The notes under the pieces were generated by a model. It did no database searches, was not told the DNA's origin, and saw only the letters and a list, made by a program, of their open reading frames with translations. The translations under genes were made by a program, and so were the position numbers. Positions 23,563-35,264 of a stretch of 64,000 bases of DNA are shown here, piece by piece (positions within the stretch are counted from its first letter, which is position 1; every line of letters starts with the position of its first letter). Source of the DNA: Amaurobius ferox (lineage: Eukaryota; Arthropoda; Arachnida; Araneae; Amaurobiidae); NCBI GenBank assembly GCA_951213105.1, contig OX578153.1:51803020-51867019 (forward strand). Direction: 5' to 3'.

Positions 23563-23850
23563 TGTTGCTGTTGAGACCCAGACCGTCCGACCTACCAGAA
23601 AGGTGTAAGGTAACTGTTTGGATGGTCGGGAAGTGCCACCCAATTTAGACCGGAACCCAGTGGGGGAGGCATCCACAGGGACCGTACCCTCCTTCCCCTA
23701 CCACCAACCACTCGGAAGGACTTACAGACCCACATGTTTAACGTGATCGTACTCTGCGTGAACACGGAGGCAGTTTTGGCAGTGGCTGGAATCGAACCCG
23801 GGCCTACCGATTGCAATTCCAGCGCGCTAACCATAGGGCTACCGCACCCA
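23563..23850 (-). mobile_element. SINE-A, full-length tRNA-derived SINE
   Basis: On the minus strand the tRNA-like head has a pol III A box (TAGCCCTATGGTTAG, plus 23827-23841) and B box (GGTTCGATTCC, plus 23788-23799). A conserved body follows (CACTGGGTTCCGGTCTAAAT), then the 3' end GGTAGGTCGGACGGTCTGGG and an imperfect (AAC)n tail. A 13-bp target duplication flanks it. Non-coding: a partner LINE would supply reverse transcriptase. Confidence 0.95.
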
Positions 23851-23863
23851 GCCAAGGAGGCGT

Positions 23864-24486
23864 GTCAGACCTCAAGCAAAAAGAGGCGACAACCACGAGA
23901 TGATATTACACAACTTCTACGAGAATATGAGTTAGCAGTTAAGTCAAGAGTGTTGAAGTAGTTAAAAAAGTCCGAAGCAAGAGGTCAGAATGCCATGACG
24001 ATTCCCGAGTATTTCCATCAGACCGCACAATAGAGAGATGCAGTAGAGAAGTGTTACGCAAGTGTTGCAGAGTGTTCCGTAGAGATTCCAAAGAAATTGC
24101 TAGTTCAATTGCAGTGCAATTAGCAATACTAGTTGGAGCCAAACACGTAAGTTACGGCCAGTACCATATGCTGATGCAATAATTGTGAACTATGGCACAG
24201 CCGGTCTACACACAGGCCGTGGCGACACTGAGGAAAAATTGTCGTGACGTCACGGTAAGAGGAGAGCATTCGGAAAGAAGTGAACAGAAATCCAAGCGCG
24301 GTCAGCGTCTCTCGTGGAGAGGTTGATGATTGCAAAACGTTTTTGAGGTTTCCGGAATGTTCTATTAGTTTTATAGCATCGTGGTTTGTGCATAATAAGT
24401 TGTTCTTATGTTTTATTATAATTTAACTAACGTTCATGGGTGCTTTAGAGCCATTTTTAAAATAGTTTATATCTGCGTAATTATCA
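23864..24486 (+). other. Promoter-like upstream region of the P-type gene
   Basis: GC-richer than its surroundings. It contains a CRE (TGACGTCA, 24245-24252) followed at once by a donor-like ACG/GTAAGA, plus a second donor-like CACGTAAGT at 24144-24152. A noncoding first exon is possible. No TSS evidence. Confidence 0.35.
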
Positions 24487-24918
24487 ATGCCTCGCACGTG
24501 TTCCGTTCCCGGTTACCGGTCGAACTATACGTCAAGGACTTCTTACGTTCCAATCTTTAAGTTCCCTGAAGATTCTGCGTTGAGAAAAACATGGGAGATA
24601 AAAATGCATCGTATGGACTTCAAAGCTGGGAAAAATTCCGGAGTGTGCATTCATCACTTTGACGAATCGTTCATCATTCGTGAAGACACTTTTGCAGATA
24701 AATCTGGGACGATAATAACAATTAAAAGAGACAGGTTAAAATTAAAACCGGATGCCCATCCCACAATTATCGGAAATATTGCCAAGCATCTTACAGAACC
24801 CATTCCAAAGAAAAAGAGGACTATGGAAAATCGTGAAAATGAGCAATTAGATGCGGCAATTTTTAAAAGTATAATGACTTTTCAACAAGAACAGCAAAAC
24901 AACAGCCTGCCAACTTAG
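24487..24918 (+). pseudogene. THAP domain, N-terminal part of a P-element transposase
   Basis: The 143-codon frame starts MPRTCSVPGYRSNY and has the THAP hallmarks: initial Cys5, Phe-Pro at 26-27, Trp36, and Cys54-x2-His57 in GVCIHHF. The second zinc ligand is lost: the usual Cys after Pro-Gly is Tyr10, explained by TGC to TAC. A Lys/Arg-rich stretch (PKKKR) and a Gln-rich helix follow. The frame stops at 24916-24918, but another frame continues QPANLEDIKVYFYTIQGENW, so a frameshift near 24890 separates it from the catalytic body. THAP domains bind the element's own ends. Confidence 0.85.
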
Positions 24919-25027
24919 AAGATATCAAGGTTTATTTTTATACTATTCAAGGAGAAAATTGGACTCACCTTTCGATCGATGACAAGCTGTATCTTTTTAA
25001 AGTTCGCATTAATGCATCATCTGTGTC

Positions 25028-26374
25028 ATGTGTTATTGCGAGTATCAGCATATGCCAAGAAAAAAAACGTTCGATGTGTTTTTTGAAAATCTCCACTGCA
25101 GTGAGAAGCAGCTACAAAAATGTGAAATACAATTTAGCCTAATTACAAATAAACGTAAGCTGGATTTATTAATAAGTGCATGTGAAACTGTACATTCTAC
25201 TCCATCACATCTTAATTACATCGAAACCTCAGTGAAGCTGTTGGAGAAACAGAAGCAGATATGTTTAGAAATTTGCATCGCCAAATTAGACTTTTTAATT
25301 GAACAAGTAAAACTGCTAGACAAACCAAAAAATCAGTTTCGATTTTCACAAGAACTGTTTATTCTATGCTTTAAAATATACTTATCTAGTTCTTCGTGCT
25401 ATAAGGTATTTAGAAATTCAAAGGTGTTGACATTGCCTCATGTGAGAAGATTAAGTAGAATTTCAAAAAAGTTAAATGTGGATTCAGATTTTTTTAATCC
25501 GTGTAATAGTTATTTAAAACATAGGGTACAATGTTTAAACGAAGACCAAAAATTTGTCTCTCTCTTAATTGATGAGATTTGGTATACATTTAAATGTGGT
25601 AAAGTTACCGGTGATTGTTTTGATAGTAATGAAAAAGCAAAAACTGCCCAAGTGTTTTTTATTACATCTATGTTTTCGAATTATAAAGACGTAATAGCAA
25701 TTGCCCCCGTTTCAACATTTACGGGACAAAAGCTCTATAATTTGGCACCTATGTTAATTTACATGTTAAAAGAACTTGACCTTAATGTATTGTCTGTTAT
25801 TATTGATAACAACAATATTAATAGAAGCATGTTTGCTTTTTTTAAGAAACACGATAAATTTAATGATGCTGTATATAATCCAAGTAATCCTGATATACCT
25901 CTGTATTTGATGTATGATCTTGTTCATTTATTAAAATCTATAAGAAATAATTGGTTAAATGTAAAAGACACTAAATTGCAGTACCCTGATTTCCAAAATA
26001 ATGAAAACCTTAAAGAGGCAAATTTTTCTGATTTACGGAATTTATACAACTTTGTAAAAGATAAATTCCTTAAATTTTCTCACGTGTTAACATTACAATC
26101 ATTATATCCATCAAAAATTGAGAGGCAAAAAGTATCCCTTGCATTAAAAGTATTCAATATTCAAAACTCCATAGCTTTAGCCGAATATAAATCGATATAT
26201 AATTTTTTTTATTTTTTAGAAATTTTCATATTGATATCACCATACGTAACTAAGATAGAAACAGTGGAGATACTGATGCATTTTATAGAATTATTGTATA
26301 TATATTATACCACATATTATAGTATAATGTGTGGTAAAATTGTCCATTACATCTGCGATTGTATTTTAAAGTAA
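25028..26374 (+). pseudogene. P-element (THAP9-like) transposase catalytic body
   Basis: A 448-codon frame preceded by frame changes near 24890 and 25030-25060. It matches P-type transposases in layout: a helical region with LPHVRRLSRISKKLN, then LLIDEIWYTFKCG (first acidic cluster, about residue 182) and DVIAIAPVSTFTG. VIIDNNNINRSMF follows (about 258; autonomous members usually have DG/DN..NR here), then MYDLVHLLKSIRNNWLN (GTP-binding insertion region). Downstream of ALKVFNIQNSIALAEY the frame is lost. The expected SGDTDAFYRI segment is visible in another frame near 26260-26290, so the acidic C-terminal part is broken. A short palindrome (TACCACATAT/ATGTGTGGTA) lies at 26309-26338, at the break. 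Confidence 0.88.
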
Positions 26375-27034
26375 GTTTGGCAATAAATTTTGCTTCGTCA
26401 AATCCTAATGAACCTAAAATATTTATTAGAAATCAATTGTAGTGATTTTTCTCATCAGCAATGTGAAAATATTTCAAATTATATGTAAAAATAGAATTGT
26501 CACACAATATTGTTTTCCTATTATACATGCCCATTAAGAATTGTTGAAATTTTTAAATACAATTTAGGCATTTTTAAGCCATGGTCTCACACTTTCTCTC
26601 TCTCTCGCAAATAAAATATAAAATTGTGTAATGAATTTAATAATTAATCAAATGTTCTTAATAAATGATTTTATTGTAAAGTTAACAATGGTGCAATTAA
26701 TGGAGTAGTATTATGTTAATTAATATTCCATTACAGAATCGCGCTAAAGATAAAATTGGAGGGTTATCAGCGGCACACAACGCAATGCGTAATAACGTTC
26801 TACGATGTACGATTTTACGGTCATGTGTAGATAATTCAATTTAATATTATGCTTTGCATAATTCTCATATCATGGTTAAAGCGGTATCAGTAAATAATCA
26901 AAGCAGCAAATAAATAAACTTTAATGTTTTATTCTCAAAGGTGCTGTATTAGTTGTAATCAACGCATTAACAATCTTAAGAAAATAAATAGTCTAAAAAG
27001 TACACTTTATCTTTCTGTTTTACTGCACCGCACA
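26375..27034. other. No gene seen
   Basis: AT-rich, with a short CT microsatellite at 26594-26606. Confidence 0.45.
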
Positions 27035-27076
27035 CACATATATATATTATATGTATATATATATATATATATATAA
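27035..27076. repeat. (TA)n microsatellite
   Basis: Nearly pure TA repeats interrupted by ATGTA, preceded by a short CA run. Confidence 0.95.
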
Positions 27077-27589
27077 ACACAATACAGAAAACTAACTTGA
27101 GCCTCAACTCGATTTTTTTATGCATTCATTCCCTATACTGTTTAGGACTATTTGTATTATAATCAGTATCAGAAAATAGGAAAAATGTATCTTTTTATCA
27201 AATTTCGTTTGTAAGTCGTTCTTTTATTTTTTTTTTCATAACAATTCTTTTAAAGATTTAATTTTCAGTTGGCAACAGCTAAATGACGTCCATGAATGCA
27301 TTTTTATCTGTGTTAATATGAATTACTTTGATATAATTAACATTCATAGCGTAGTTCAAAATACCAATTTTCATCAAATATTATGTGTTATCATATTTTT
27401 CCGGAAAACATCATTATTTAACATAATAAATAATGCTACGAAAACCATAAAATTCGAATAATTCACGTTCTAATCATAACTACAAATTCTATTGAGTTCA
27501 ATTTTTACTTTTCTTACATTATTATATAGAGAGAGTATTGATGAATGATAATGGCACTATAATATAATCGATGAAAATAATTTCCCAGG

Positions 27590-28233
27590 CGTTATGGGCG
27601 AGAAATGGGTTATTCTTGTTGTAAGTAAATGGCTATAGCCATCCAAATAAAAAACTAGTACCCGAAGTATCTTCTCTCGTGAATGAAACGTGCTAGGTCC
27701 AAGAGAATGATGTTAACAAATTTATCGCATAATATTACATATGAAAAGTGAACATATTTTATAATAGTTTATTTTAATTTTATGGGATTTTTTGATAAAT
27801 TTATTTGAAAGATGTGTAATAGAAAAGTTCATACTAGTGTTCTAATTTTATGCCAATATTTTTTATAATGAAAAATTGCATGAGAAATGATTATTTATGT
27901 AACTTTATTAAATATTTTAATTTTGTGACGATTTTTTCAAAATTTCATTCAAAAATTTAGGGGTTTTCTGAACATCCGATTGCATTTAAAAATGATAAGG
28001 TTCCAGTATTCGCAGACTGTAATTTTTGTACCACATTTCGTTCGAATCTCGCCATTCGTTCGTGACATATCGTCTCCACAGACTCATGGGCACACACACA
28101 AACATCACCTCAAAAACGTTTGATTCGTGATCAGGGGTGCTTGAAACGTGCTCTCCCGTCGAAAACTCGAATTCGAATTTCAGACCCCGGCACAATACTT
28201 TTCTTATACATGATACTATGTACTATATAGGGA
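27590..28233 (-). mobile_element. HL-1 repeat, copy 8, old and 3'-truncated
   Basis: Starts in the interior (GCGTTATGGGCGAGAAATGG) and runs through TTTTGTGACGATTTTTTC, a short CACA tract and TTGATTCGTGATCAGGGGTG to a degraded palindrome. Its lower identity marks it as older than copies 1-7. Confidence 0.75.
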
Positions 28234-28239
28234 GAGTAA

Positions 28240-28540
28240 TAATATACCGAAATAAAATTTCCATTGCTGCAGGAAAATAAATACATTACACATTTTTACA
28301 GCTTCTTCACGCCATTTTAAACAGAATTTTATTTGCCCTCTTCTTCAAACGATTTGCTGCCGGAACATTTTCTTGTTTGCTCTTTTCGAACAGAATTCAA
28401 TGTTGCACAAAAAATAAAATCCTTGCCCATTAAACTGTTGATAGCACACTGCGTTGAAATCTCAAAAGATTTTCGTATCTTAGTTTGTTATTTTTTATTC
28501 ATTTTCGGTAAATCTGCATTTCCGATTATTGTATTTTATG
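28240..28540. repeat. Diverged repeat shared with 20881-21180
   Basis: See 20881-21180. About 70 percent similar by eye. Confidence 0.5.
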
Positions 28541-28876
28541 GGGAAGTAGAAAATGCACCCTGTGTTATCCGCTATTTAAAGTAGGGATCAAAGAAATTCA
28601 CCCACCCATCAATTTTTAAAAAGACGTAGCTGAACTGCACTCACTTTTTAGCAATCACTTTTAATGCAAATAAACAAAAAGTACTCCTTAAATTAGAGAG
28701 ATATCAGACATTGGAAATAAGGTCAAACATTATAAAACAGAAATCGCAAAAAATAAATTGCACAGCATCTCTTTATTCGATAACAATTCTCTAAATTAAA
28801 GCTAAATTTTCCAATTCGTCCATTGAAAGTTAAATTTTCAGAACATACTTCCAATATTGAAATCATTCCATATTCC

Positions 28877-30177
28877 AACAAGAAAGATCAATCATGCTTA
28901 AAGCATTGATTATGAAACACTTTCCAACTTCAATGCAATTTTATTTAAACATGTCTAAAATGCAATACATTCCTCGGTAATATTTTAAAACTTATCACAC
29001 ATTAATTTATTATATTTGACACCTTAAACCTTCATCGAAAAAAATTAACTTCATTCAAATGACGGCATTAAAGTATAAATTGCCTGGTTTAAACATCTCT
29101 AAAATGTGATACATTCCTCGGTAATAATTTTAGAATTATCATAATACTACGATAATTTATTATATTTGAAAACTTCATCGAAAACAACTGAAATTCATTC
29201 AAATGACGTCATAAAAAAATAACACGCCTGGCTCTCTCTATAAAAGCAACATTTCATTCATAAATAATTCCCCCATTCATGTCATTCATCACAATACTAT
29301 AATAATTTATTTTATTTAAAAATTAAAACCATTGAGCTACAAGTAAGTAAACTCAATGCGTAACTTCATCGAAAAATATCGTCTTTCTCTTTCTAAAATC
29401 AATGAATATTTCATTCATATCAGCTAAGCAGACTCCATGGACTAAATGATTTTGTGTTAAAGAATTACAGCGATTCTAATACAACTCATTCTACATATTT
29501 TGCTGTTTACATTTTACATAGGTGAAAAATAGGCTTAATAGTAGAAATAATCAAATTTGGAAGAGCATTTAAACTGAAATATATTGTCATTGCGTTGTTT
29601 CAGTATGTAGATGCACAGAATTTAGGCAAAAATAAAGTAGTTTTAGGACGGATACAACACTCAATATGAATTAAAAAGAACTTTAAAAATCACCATTTTG
29701 ACACAAGATGGATGCCATATATCATTTTGAAGTGGGTCATGTGATCGTTTCATATCAAGGACACGTGATCGCTTCATATAAGAGGTGTTATTATTATTTT
29801 AATTTTTATTTGAAAAACAATTGAATATATTTCGCTGAATTTTTTTTTTATATATTTTATGGAACAATTAGAATATTGCCTAAAATTTTCGAAGCAATTT
29901 GTGAATTTTAAATCCGCTTAAAAATGCTTGAAAAATTAGGTCCCATAGGGCTCAATGTATTCCATTTTTTCAACCCGGGTTCAATCCAAAACTAATTGGG
30001 TGATATTATTCATTTATATTCCCATAGGTCCTATAGACCGTCCGAACAACATATTAAAATTTCATTTTGATAAAGTCATTTTTACGGCAGTTATCGTGCT
30101 AACGGACAGACAGACAGACAGACAGAATGAACAAAATCATAAACACTTTTCAACTTTGTTGTAAAGTGTTAATAAAA
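28877..30177 (-). mobile_element. HL-3 repeat, left arm of a 1.3-kb inverted pair
   Basis: The sense 5' end is at the right: palindrome AACACTTTACAAC/GTTGAAAAGTGTT (30141-30171) with CAGACAGACAGA beside it. The sense 3' end is at the left: subterminal GTTGGAAAGTGTT followed by the hairpin AATCAATGCTT/AAGCATGATTGAT. It contains GGTCCCATAGGGCTCAATGT. Non-coding. Confidence 0.9.
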
Positions 30178-30430
30178 ACAAATATTTTATATTTGGAACC
30201 CACGAAATTAGAATATCTGAAATTTTATGACACTCAAGTGTCTAAATCAAAAGACCAAGACAGTGCTCATCACCGGCTCCATAAACCGGATTTAAAATGG
30301 CAAAAATTCTTTCAAATTTTAACTTTTAAGTCCATAACTTTAAATTAATTACAATTAAATAAAACTCAACAAGGTTTGGGTCTAGGGAAGCTTTGATTTC
30401 CTCTGCAGACGATGCACACACATAGACTTC
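30178..30430. other. Spacer between inverted HL-3 arms, no gene seen
   Basis: 253 bp, not part of the repeat. The frame covering it has no features. Confidence 0.6.
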
Positions 30431-31720
30431 TTTTATTAACACTTTACAACAAAGTTGAAAAGTGTTTATGACTTTGTTCATTCTGTCTGTCTGTCCGTTA
30501 GCACGATAACTGCCGTAAAAATGACTTAATCAAAATGAAATTTTAGTATGTTGTTCAGACGGTCTGTAGAACCTATGGGAATATAAATGAATAATATCAC
30601 CCAATTTGTTTTGGATTGAACCCGGGTCGAAAAAATGAAATACATTGAGCCCTATGGGACCTAATTTTTCAAACATTTTTTAAGCGGATTCAAAATTCAC
30701 AAATTGCTTCGAAAATTTTAGGTAATATTCAAATTGTTCCATAAAATATATAAAAAAAAATTCAGCGAAATATATTCAGTAGTTTTTGAAATAAAAATTA
30801 AAATAATAATTACACCTCTTATATGAAACGATCACGTGACCATGATATGAAACGATCACATGACCCACTTCAAAATGATATATGGCATCCATCTTGTTTC
30901 AAAATCGTGATTTTTTAAAGTTCTTTTTAATTCATATTGAGTGTTGTATCCGTCCTAAAACTACTTTATTTTTGCTTAAATTCTGTGCATCTACATACTG
31001 AAACAACGCAATGACAATATATCTGAGTTTAAATGCTCATCTAAATTAGCCTATTTTTCACCTATGTAAAATGTAAACAGAAAAATATATAGAATGAGTT
31101 GTATTAGAATTCCTGTATTTTTTTAACACAAAATAATTTAGTCCATGGAGTCTGCATGGCTGATATGAATGAAATATTAATTGATTTCATAAAGAGAAGG
31201 ACGATTTTTTTCGATGAAGTTTCAAGCATAGAGTTTAATTTTTTGTAGCTCCATGGTCTTAAACAAAATGTTTAAATAAAATAAATTATTATAGTATTGG
31301 GATGAATGAAATGAATGGGAGAAAGTTATGAATGAAATCCTGTTTTTATAGAGTGATCCAGACGTGTTATTTTTTCTATGACGTCATTTGAATTAATTTC
31401 AGTTGTTTTTGATGAAGTTTTCATATATAATAAATTATTGTAGTATTATGATAATTCTAAAACTATTACCGAGGAATGTATAACATTTTAGAGATGTTTA
31501 AACCAGGCAATTTATATTTCAATGCCGTCATTTGAATGAAGTTCATTTTTTTCGATGAAGGTTTAAGTTTTCAAATATAATAAATTAATGCAGTATTGTG
31601 ATAAGTTTCAAAATATTACCGAGGAATGTATTGCATTTTAGACTTGTTTAAAAAAAAATTGCATTGAAGTTGGAAAGTGTTTCATAATCAATGCTTTAAG
31701 CATGATTGATCTTTCTTGTT
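30431..31720 (+). mobile_element. HL-3 repeat, right arm of the inverted pair
   Basis: Mirror copy of 28877-30177, roughly 90 percent identical. It begins TTTTATTAACACTTTACAAC, has CTGTCTGTCTGTCCGTTAGC, ends with GTTGGAAAGTGTTTCATAAT and the terminal hairpin, and stops at CTTTCTTGTT. Confidence 0.92.
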
Positions 31721-32115
31721 ATATATACTAGAAAGGACTATACGGTGTTGTCTGGGTTCTAAATCAGCGTCCACTACTTAAATAGTACATTTACAGAATC
31801 ATTTATTCAAACTCCCCACTTTCTGCTTTTCGTAACCAGGTAAAGCAAAATATTAATAATAAATAACTTAAAAAAAATGAATAAATAAAAGAAAAATATA
31901 CCGTGGCTTAAAACTCTAAGTTCAAAGTCAGACATGCGCACAAAAGTCTACTAGATATCGAAGAATGAAACCTATTCGCGAGCGGAACCGACTATCTATT
32001 TTTTATTTGCTTGTTTGTTTAAAAAACCACTAAAAATAAAATCATGTAGTAATTTAAAAGCATGTTGCTAAAATGCAAATATATACCCCCCCCCCCAAAA
32101 AAAAATTCGCCAAAC
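31721..32115. other. No gene seen
   Basis: AT-rich sequence with a C10/A-rich run near 32087-32105. Confidence 0.4.
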
Positions 32116-32805
32116 TCTAGACTTGTGCTAGTCTTACTTTCTCGGATATGGCGAAATAAGTATCAGATAACATAAAAAACGTAAATTTTGAAGAAACTGA
32201 AAACAAATAAAGGAATTGTCTTACGGATTCGGCTCAAACATCGTTGGATAAATCGCTCTTTTGCCTTTTCCATGGTGTTCAGATTTAACTCTGTGGTAAT
32301 ATTTTCGGCCATTAAGGAACCGATTTGTGTGGAAATCGCTCAAAATCGTGCTAAAACATTTTTTTCCCAATGGCCAGGCACTAGCCTCTAGCACTAGACT
32401 CTGCGTCGACTTACGTCGTTTGCCCTATGTACGGCCGAAATCGTGAACCATTTTGCCGTCCTCGGAAGTTGCCCCAGGTGCACCAGAGGGGGGCGAAACA
32501 CACTGCGCCCACAACACACAACATCCATGTGTTACGTGGGACTCGAACCCACTACGTGGCGGTCGATCGATCACTGGAAATGCTCGCCTTGACCGTTCGG
32601 CCACCACGTCGACTAAAACATAAAATATTTAAAAAACTAATTCGATTTGTTTTTAAATCTCGCGTAGGCGTATTTTACTGGGTCATGAAGTACCTCTGTA
32701 CTGAATTTCGTGGCTGTCCGAAGCTTCTGATTTTCACCTACTGGCGACACGCACCTATGGACAGATGCACATACATATTCCTTCATTATGCACTAGAGCA
32801 AATAA
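32116..32805 (-). mobile_element. HL-5 repeat, copy 1, interrupted by SINE-C
   Basis: Shares with 32965-33401 the blocks TATCAGATAAC, AAAGGAATTGTC, CAAACATCGTT, AAGGAACCGA, CTCAAAATCGTGCTAAAACA and AACTAATTCGA. It then has a 'which-fails-to-code' block (TGAAGTACCTCTGTACTGAATTTCGTGGC, here described by its parts) followed by a CA-type tract. It resembles HL-1/HL-2 in layout, but I could not define its ends. Confidence 0.65.
32360..32612 (-). mobile_element. SINE-C, tRNA-Ser/Leu-like SINE with poly(A) tail
   Basis: The minus-strand head GTGGCCGAACGGTCAAGGC is a class-II tRNA A box region, and GGGTTCGAGTCCC (plus 32538-32550) is the B box. The tail is A7 at 32360-32366. A nine-base target duplication CTAAAACAT lies at 32351-32359 and 32613-32621. 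HL-5 copy 2 shows the empty site. Unlike SINE-A and SINE-B it ends in poly(A), suggesting a different LINE partner. Confidence 0.92.
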
Positions 32806-32964
32806 CCCGGCTTTGTCCGGTGCCTAAAAAAGCACCCTCTACTTAAATAATATATTTTGCAGATAACCACAGCTCAATTTCCAACTCGCCTTCAAATATC
32901 ACAACGTCACCTAGGTTGATCCAAACCGCCTAAATTTCCAAGACGTATATACAGAATTGTTGCC

Positions 32965-33401
32965 AAACTATAGAATTGTGCTTATCTTCCTTTTCTGGTT
33001 GCGGCGTAATAAATATTAGATAACTTAAAAAATACAAATTTCTATGTATAAAAAAATAAATATAAAGGAATTATCCTGCGAATTCGTTTCAAACATCGTT
33101 AGAAAGAATCCCCGATGGTTTCAAGATGAAAACTCTGCGATAATATTATTTGTCTCTAAGGAACCGACGTGTGTGAAAATCACTCAAAATCGTGCTAAAA
33201 CATAAAAGAAATAAAAAACTAATTCGAATTTTTTTTTTTAAATCTCGTCGACATGTGTTTTTCCGGGTCCTGAAGTATCTTTGCACCAAATTTTATGGCC
33301 GTACGACGCTTAACTTACGACACAGATACCCGCAGGAACACTTCCGTAATACCACCACCACCACACACACACAAACATTTCTTTTATTATATATAAAGAA
33401 G
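32965..33401 (-). mobile_element. HL-5 repeat, copy 2
   Basis: Uninterrupted homologue of HL-5 copy 1, ending in a CCA/CA microsatellite (33349-33373) and TTTTATTATATATAAAG. It supplies the empty site for SINE-C. Confidence 0.65.
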
Positions 33402-33739
33402 ATGACCTTAGAATACAAAACCTCAAATCCATGAATATAGAGTGTAGAATTAAATAGTAGCAACTCTGGTAGTAGCATAACTGATTAAGATTTTTCAGAT
33501 ATTTCAGTAAGCAAAATTAAAAAACTGATTGAGTGAGTATCACCACTCGATTTTCTCATGTATAATTATCCATTCCAGCTTAGAATTATTGAAGTAATTT
33601 TCAAGTATGTTCTGGATATATGGGGACCGCTGTAATTGCGTGGTAGAATAATAAGTATAAAATTGCATATATCCTACAAACAACATGCTGTAACACAAAG
33701 TATAATAAAACACTTCTACAACTATTTATTTTCATTTGG
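33402..33739. other. No gene seen
   Basis: AT-rich sequence without features. Confidence 0.4.
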
Positions 33740-33903
33740 CAGGAAACCTAGTTAAATAAGGGCATAAACTTAACATTAAATAGATCAATAAAATTATGAA
33801 TATCTTTAAATATGTCTAATGAATGTATAAATTAAAATTAAATAATATTCTTTCCCATTAAATTTTACCAGCAAAGTAAATGATGTGCGCAGCACACGAC
33901 ATA
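33740..33903 (+). repeat. Direct repeat, left copy (about 164 bp)
   Basis: Recurs at 34376-34536 with about 90 percent identity (CAGGAAACCTAGTTAAA, GGGCATAAACTTAACATTAA). It ends ATGTGCGCAGCACACGACAT, a sequence reminiscent of the HL-2 terminal hairpin. Confidence 0.88.
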
Positions 33904-34243
33904 CAATCTGTTTCAAAATTATAAAACCACTCAAAATTCCACCCATTCTCTACAAAGACAACATTGAATGCGAATTTCAAAGAAGGTGTATGAACCGAAA
34001 CAATTTTGCAGTGTTGATTTAGCTTAGAAAAAAAAAACAGATCGAATATTATTTTCGTGCCAAACGATTTTTCGAAATCACGGTGTTACATAAATATAAG
34101 TCCACTTTAGATTTTCTAATAATGCAGACGATTTTTGTTTAACTTCGGAGTTTAACTGTAACCTAAACCATCTGGAAAGGTTGGAAAGAAGGGAAAAAGG
34201 CAGAAATTCAGAATTTAACTGTTTGATTCGTTGGATTATTAAA

Positions 34244-34360
34244 ATGCCTCATGGAAGTGATTTGTCTGAAGTAGAAGTGCGAAACGTTTGGTTCTACAAT
34301 GGAAATAGAAAATCGGAACGTGAAATAAGTAAGATTCTTAATCGTTCTAAATCGTTCTAA
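34244..34360 (+). pseudogene. Tc1/mariner transposase N-terminus, 38 codons
   Basis: Frame MPHGSDLSEVEVRNVWFYNG followed by NRKSEREISKILNRS matches the first helix-turn-helix of mariner-type transposases. It stops at TAA 34358-34360 beside a local duplication of ATCGTTCTA. Nothing of the catalytic part follows. It lies between the two 164-bp direct repeats. Confidence 0.75.
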
Positions 34361-34375
34361 ACAATATTTTCATTT

Positions 34376-34536
34376 GACAGGAAACCTAGTTAAAGAAGGG
34401 CATAAACTTAACATTAAATAGATCAATAAAATTATGAATATCTTGAAAAATGTCTAATGAATGTTTAAATTAAAATTAAATAATATTCCTATTAAATTTT
34501 ACCAGCAAAGTAAATAATGTGGGTAGCACACGACAT
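34376..34536 (+). repeat. Direct repeat, right copy
   Basis: See 33740-33903. The pair brackets the transposase fragment, so the repeats may be relics of element ends or of a tandem duplication. Confidence 0.88.
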
Positions 34537-34559
34537 ATATACAGAGTCCACTTCGACAA

Positions 34560-34670
34560 CGAGAGCTTGCAATTCCATTTCAGTAGTTCAATCATCGGCT
34601 GGCCAGTACGAAAATCATGTAGTTCGAGTCCCAGTTGTGGCAGCAAGGTTTTTTACAATGGCACCCGAAC
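34560..34670 (+). mobile_element. SINE-D, tRNA-like unit, copy 1
   Basis: CAGTAGTTCAATCATCGGCT, then CCAGTACGAA, a B-box-like GTAGTTCGAGTCCCAG and GCAAGGTTTTTTACAATGGC. It matches copy 2 in order and spacing. No target duplication was found. Confidence 0.6.
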
Positions 34671-34937
34671 AACTGTGTAGGTTAGTGCAAAGATGTCAGA
34701 GTTCTGAATGCGACACTAATGCGACTAGCACGGATTTAGTGGAATCTGGGATATACCACAATGACCACGTAGGAAACTAAACTGGAGGTTAAAAATAGCA
34801 TCAAGAGGCTAGCCTGGGGTAAAAATATCAGGAGGTAGGCAGTTAGATTGTCACTTGCAAGCCAATCTGGCATTAGAGGGTGGAGAATGCTGAGTGGACT
34901 CTGCATTCTCCGACGACGATAAGAAATTGAAATTCCG

Positions 34938-35035
34938 CCCCAGTAGCTCAACAATAGAGCGTCCGCTGGTCAGTACGAAGATATGTGGTTCGATTTCCGG
35001 TTCAGGTAACAAGGTTTTTATTTTTATTGCACATT
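34938..35035 (+). mobile_element. SINE-D, tRNA-like unit, copy 2
   Basis: GCCCCAGTAGCTCAACAATA (A-box like), TCAGTACGAAGATATG, B box GGTTCGATTTCC, AACAAGGTTTTTATTTTTAT. It is closer to a tRNA than copy 1, but lacks a full acceptor stem. Confidence 0.6.
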
Positions 35036-35264
35036 ACCTACTTAATTCAATGACATTACTTCTTTCTTTGCTAAATAATGGTATACAATATCCGCCGCAC
35101 AAAGGTTTTGGAATTGATCTAACATCACGTAAATTGAAATTGGGGCTTTTAACAACACATGAGTCCAAACATAATGACTTCTTTTCGCTTACGTGCAAAA
35201 TCCTCATCAAAACGGGAGATTGATATTTAATTATTATCTCGTTAAAAAATGACAACGGGCGAAT

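Noticed and set aside
23788..23841. A and B boxes as a functional tRNA gene
   Set aside because: The acceptor and anticodon stems do not fold, and it is joined to a SINE body with TSDs. The same holds for 32538-32605, 47652-47720 and the 55793-59240 pieces.
30127..30348. 73-codon frame in the HL-3 spacer
   Set aside because: Begins inside the HL-3 end, has no recognisable features, and is short in AT-rich DNA.
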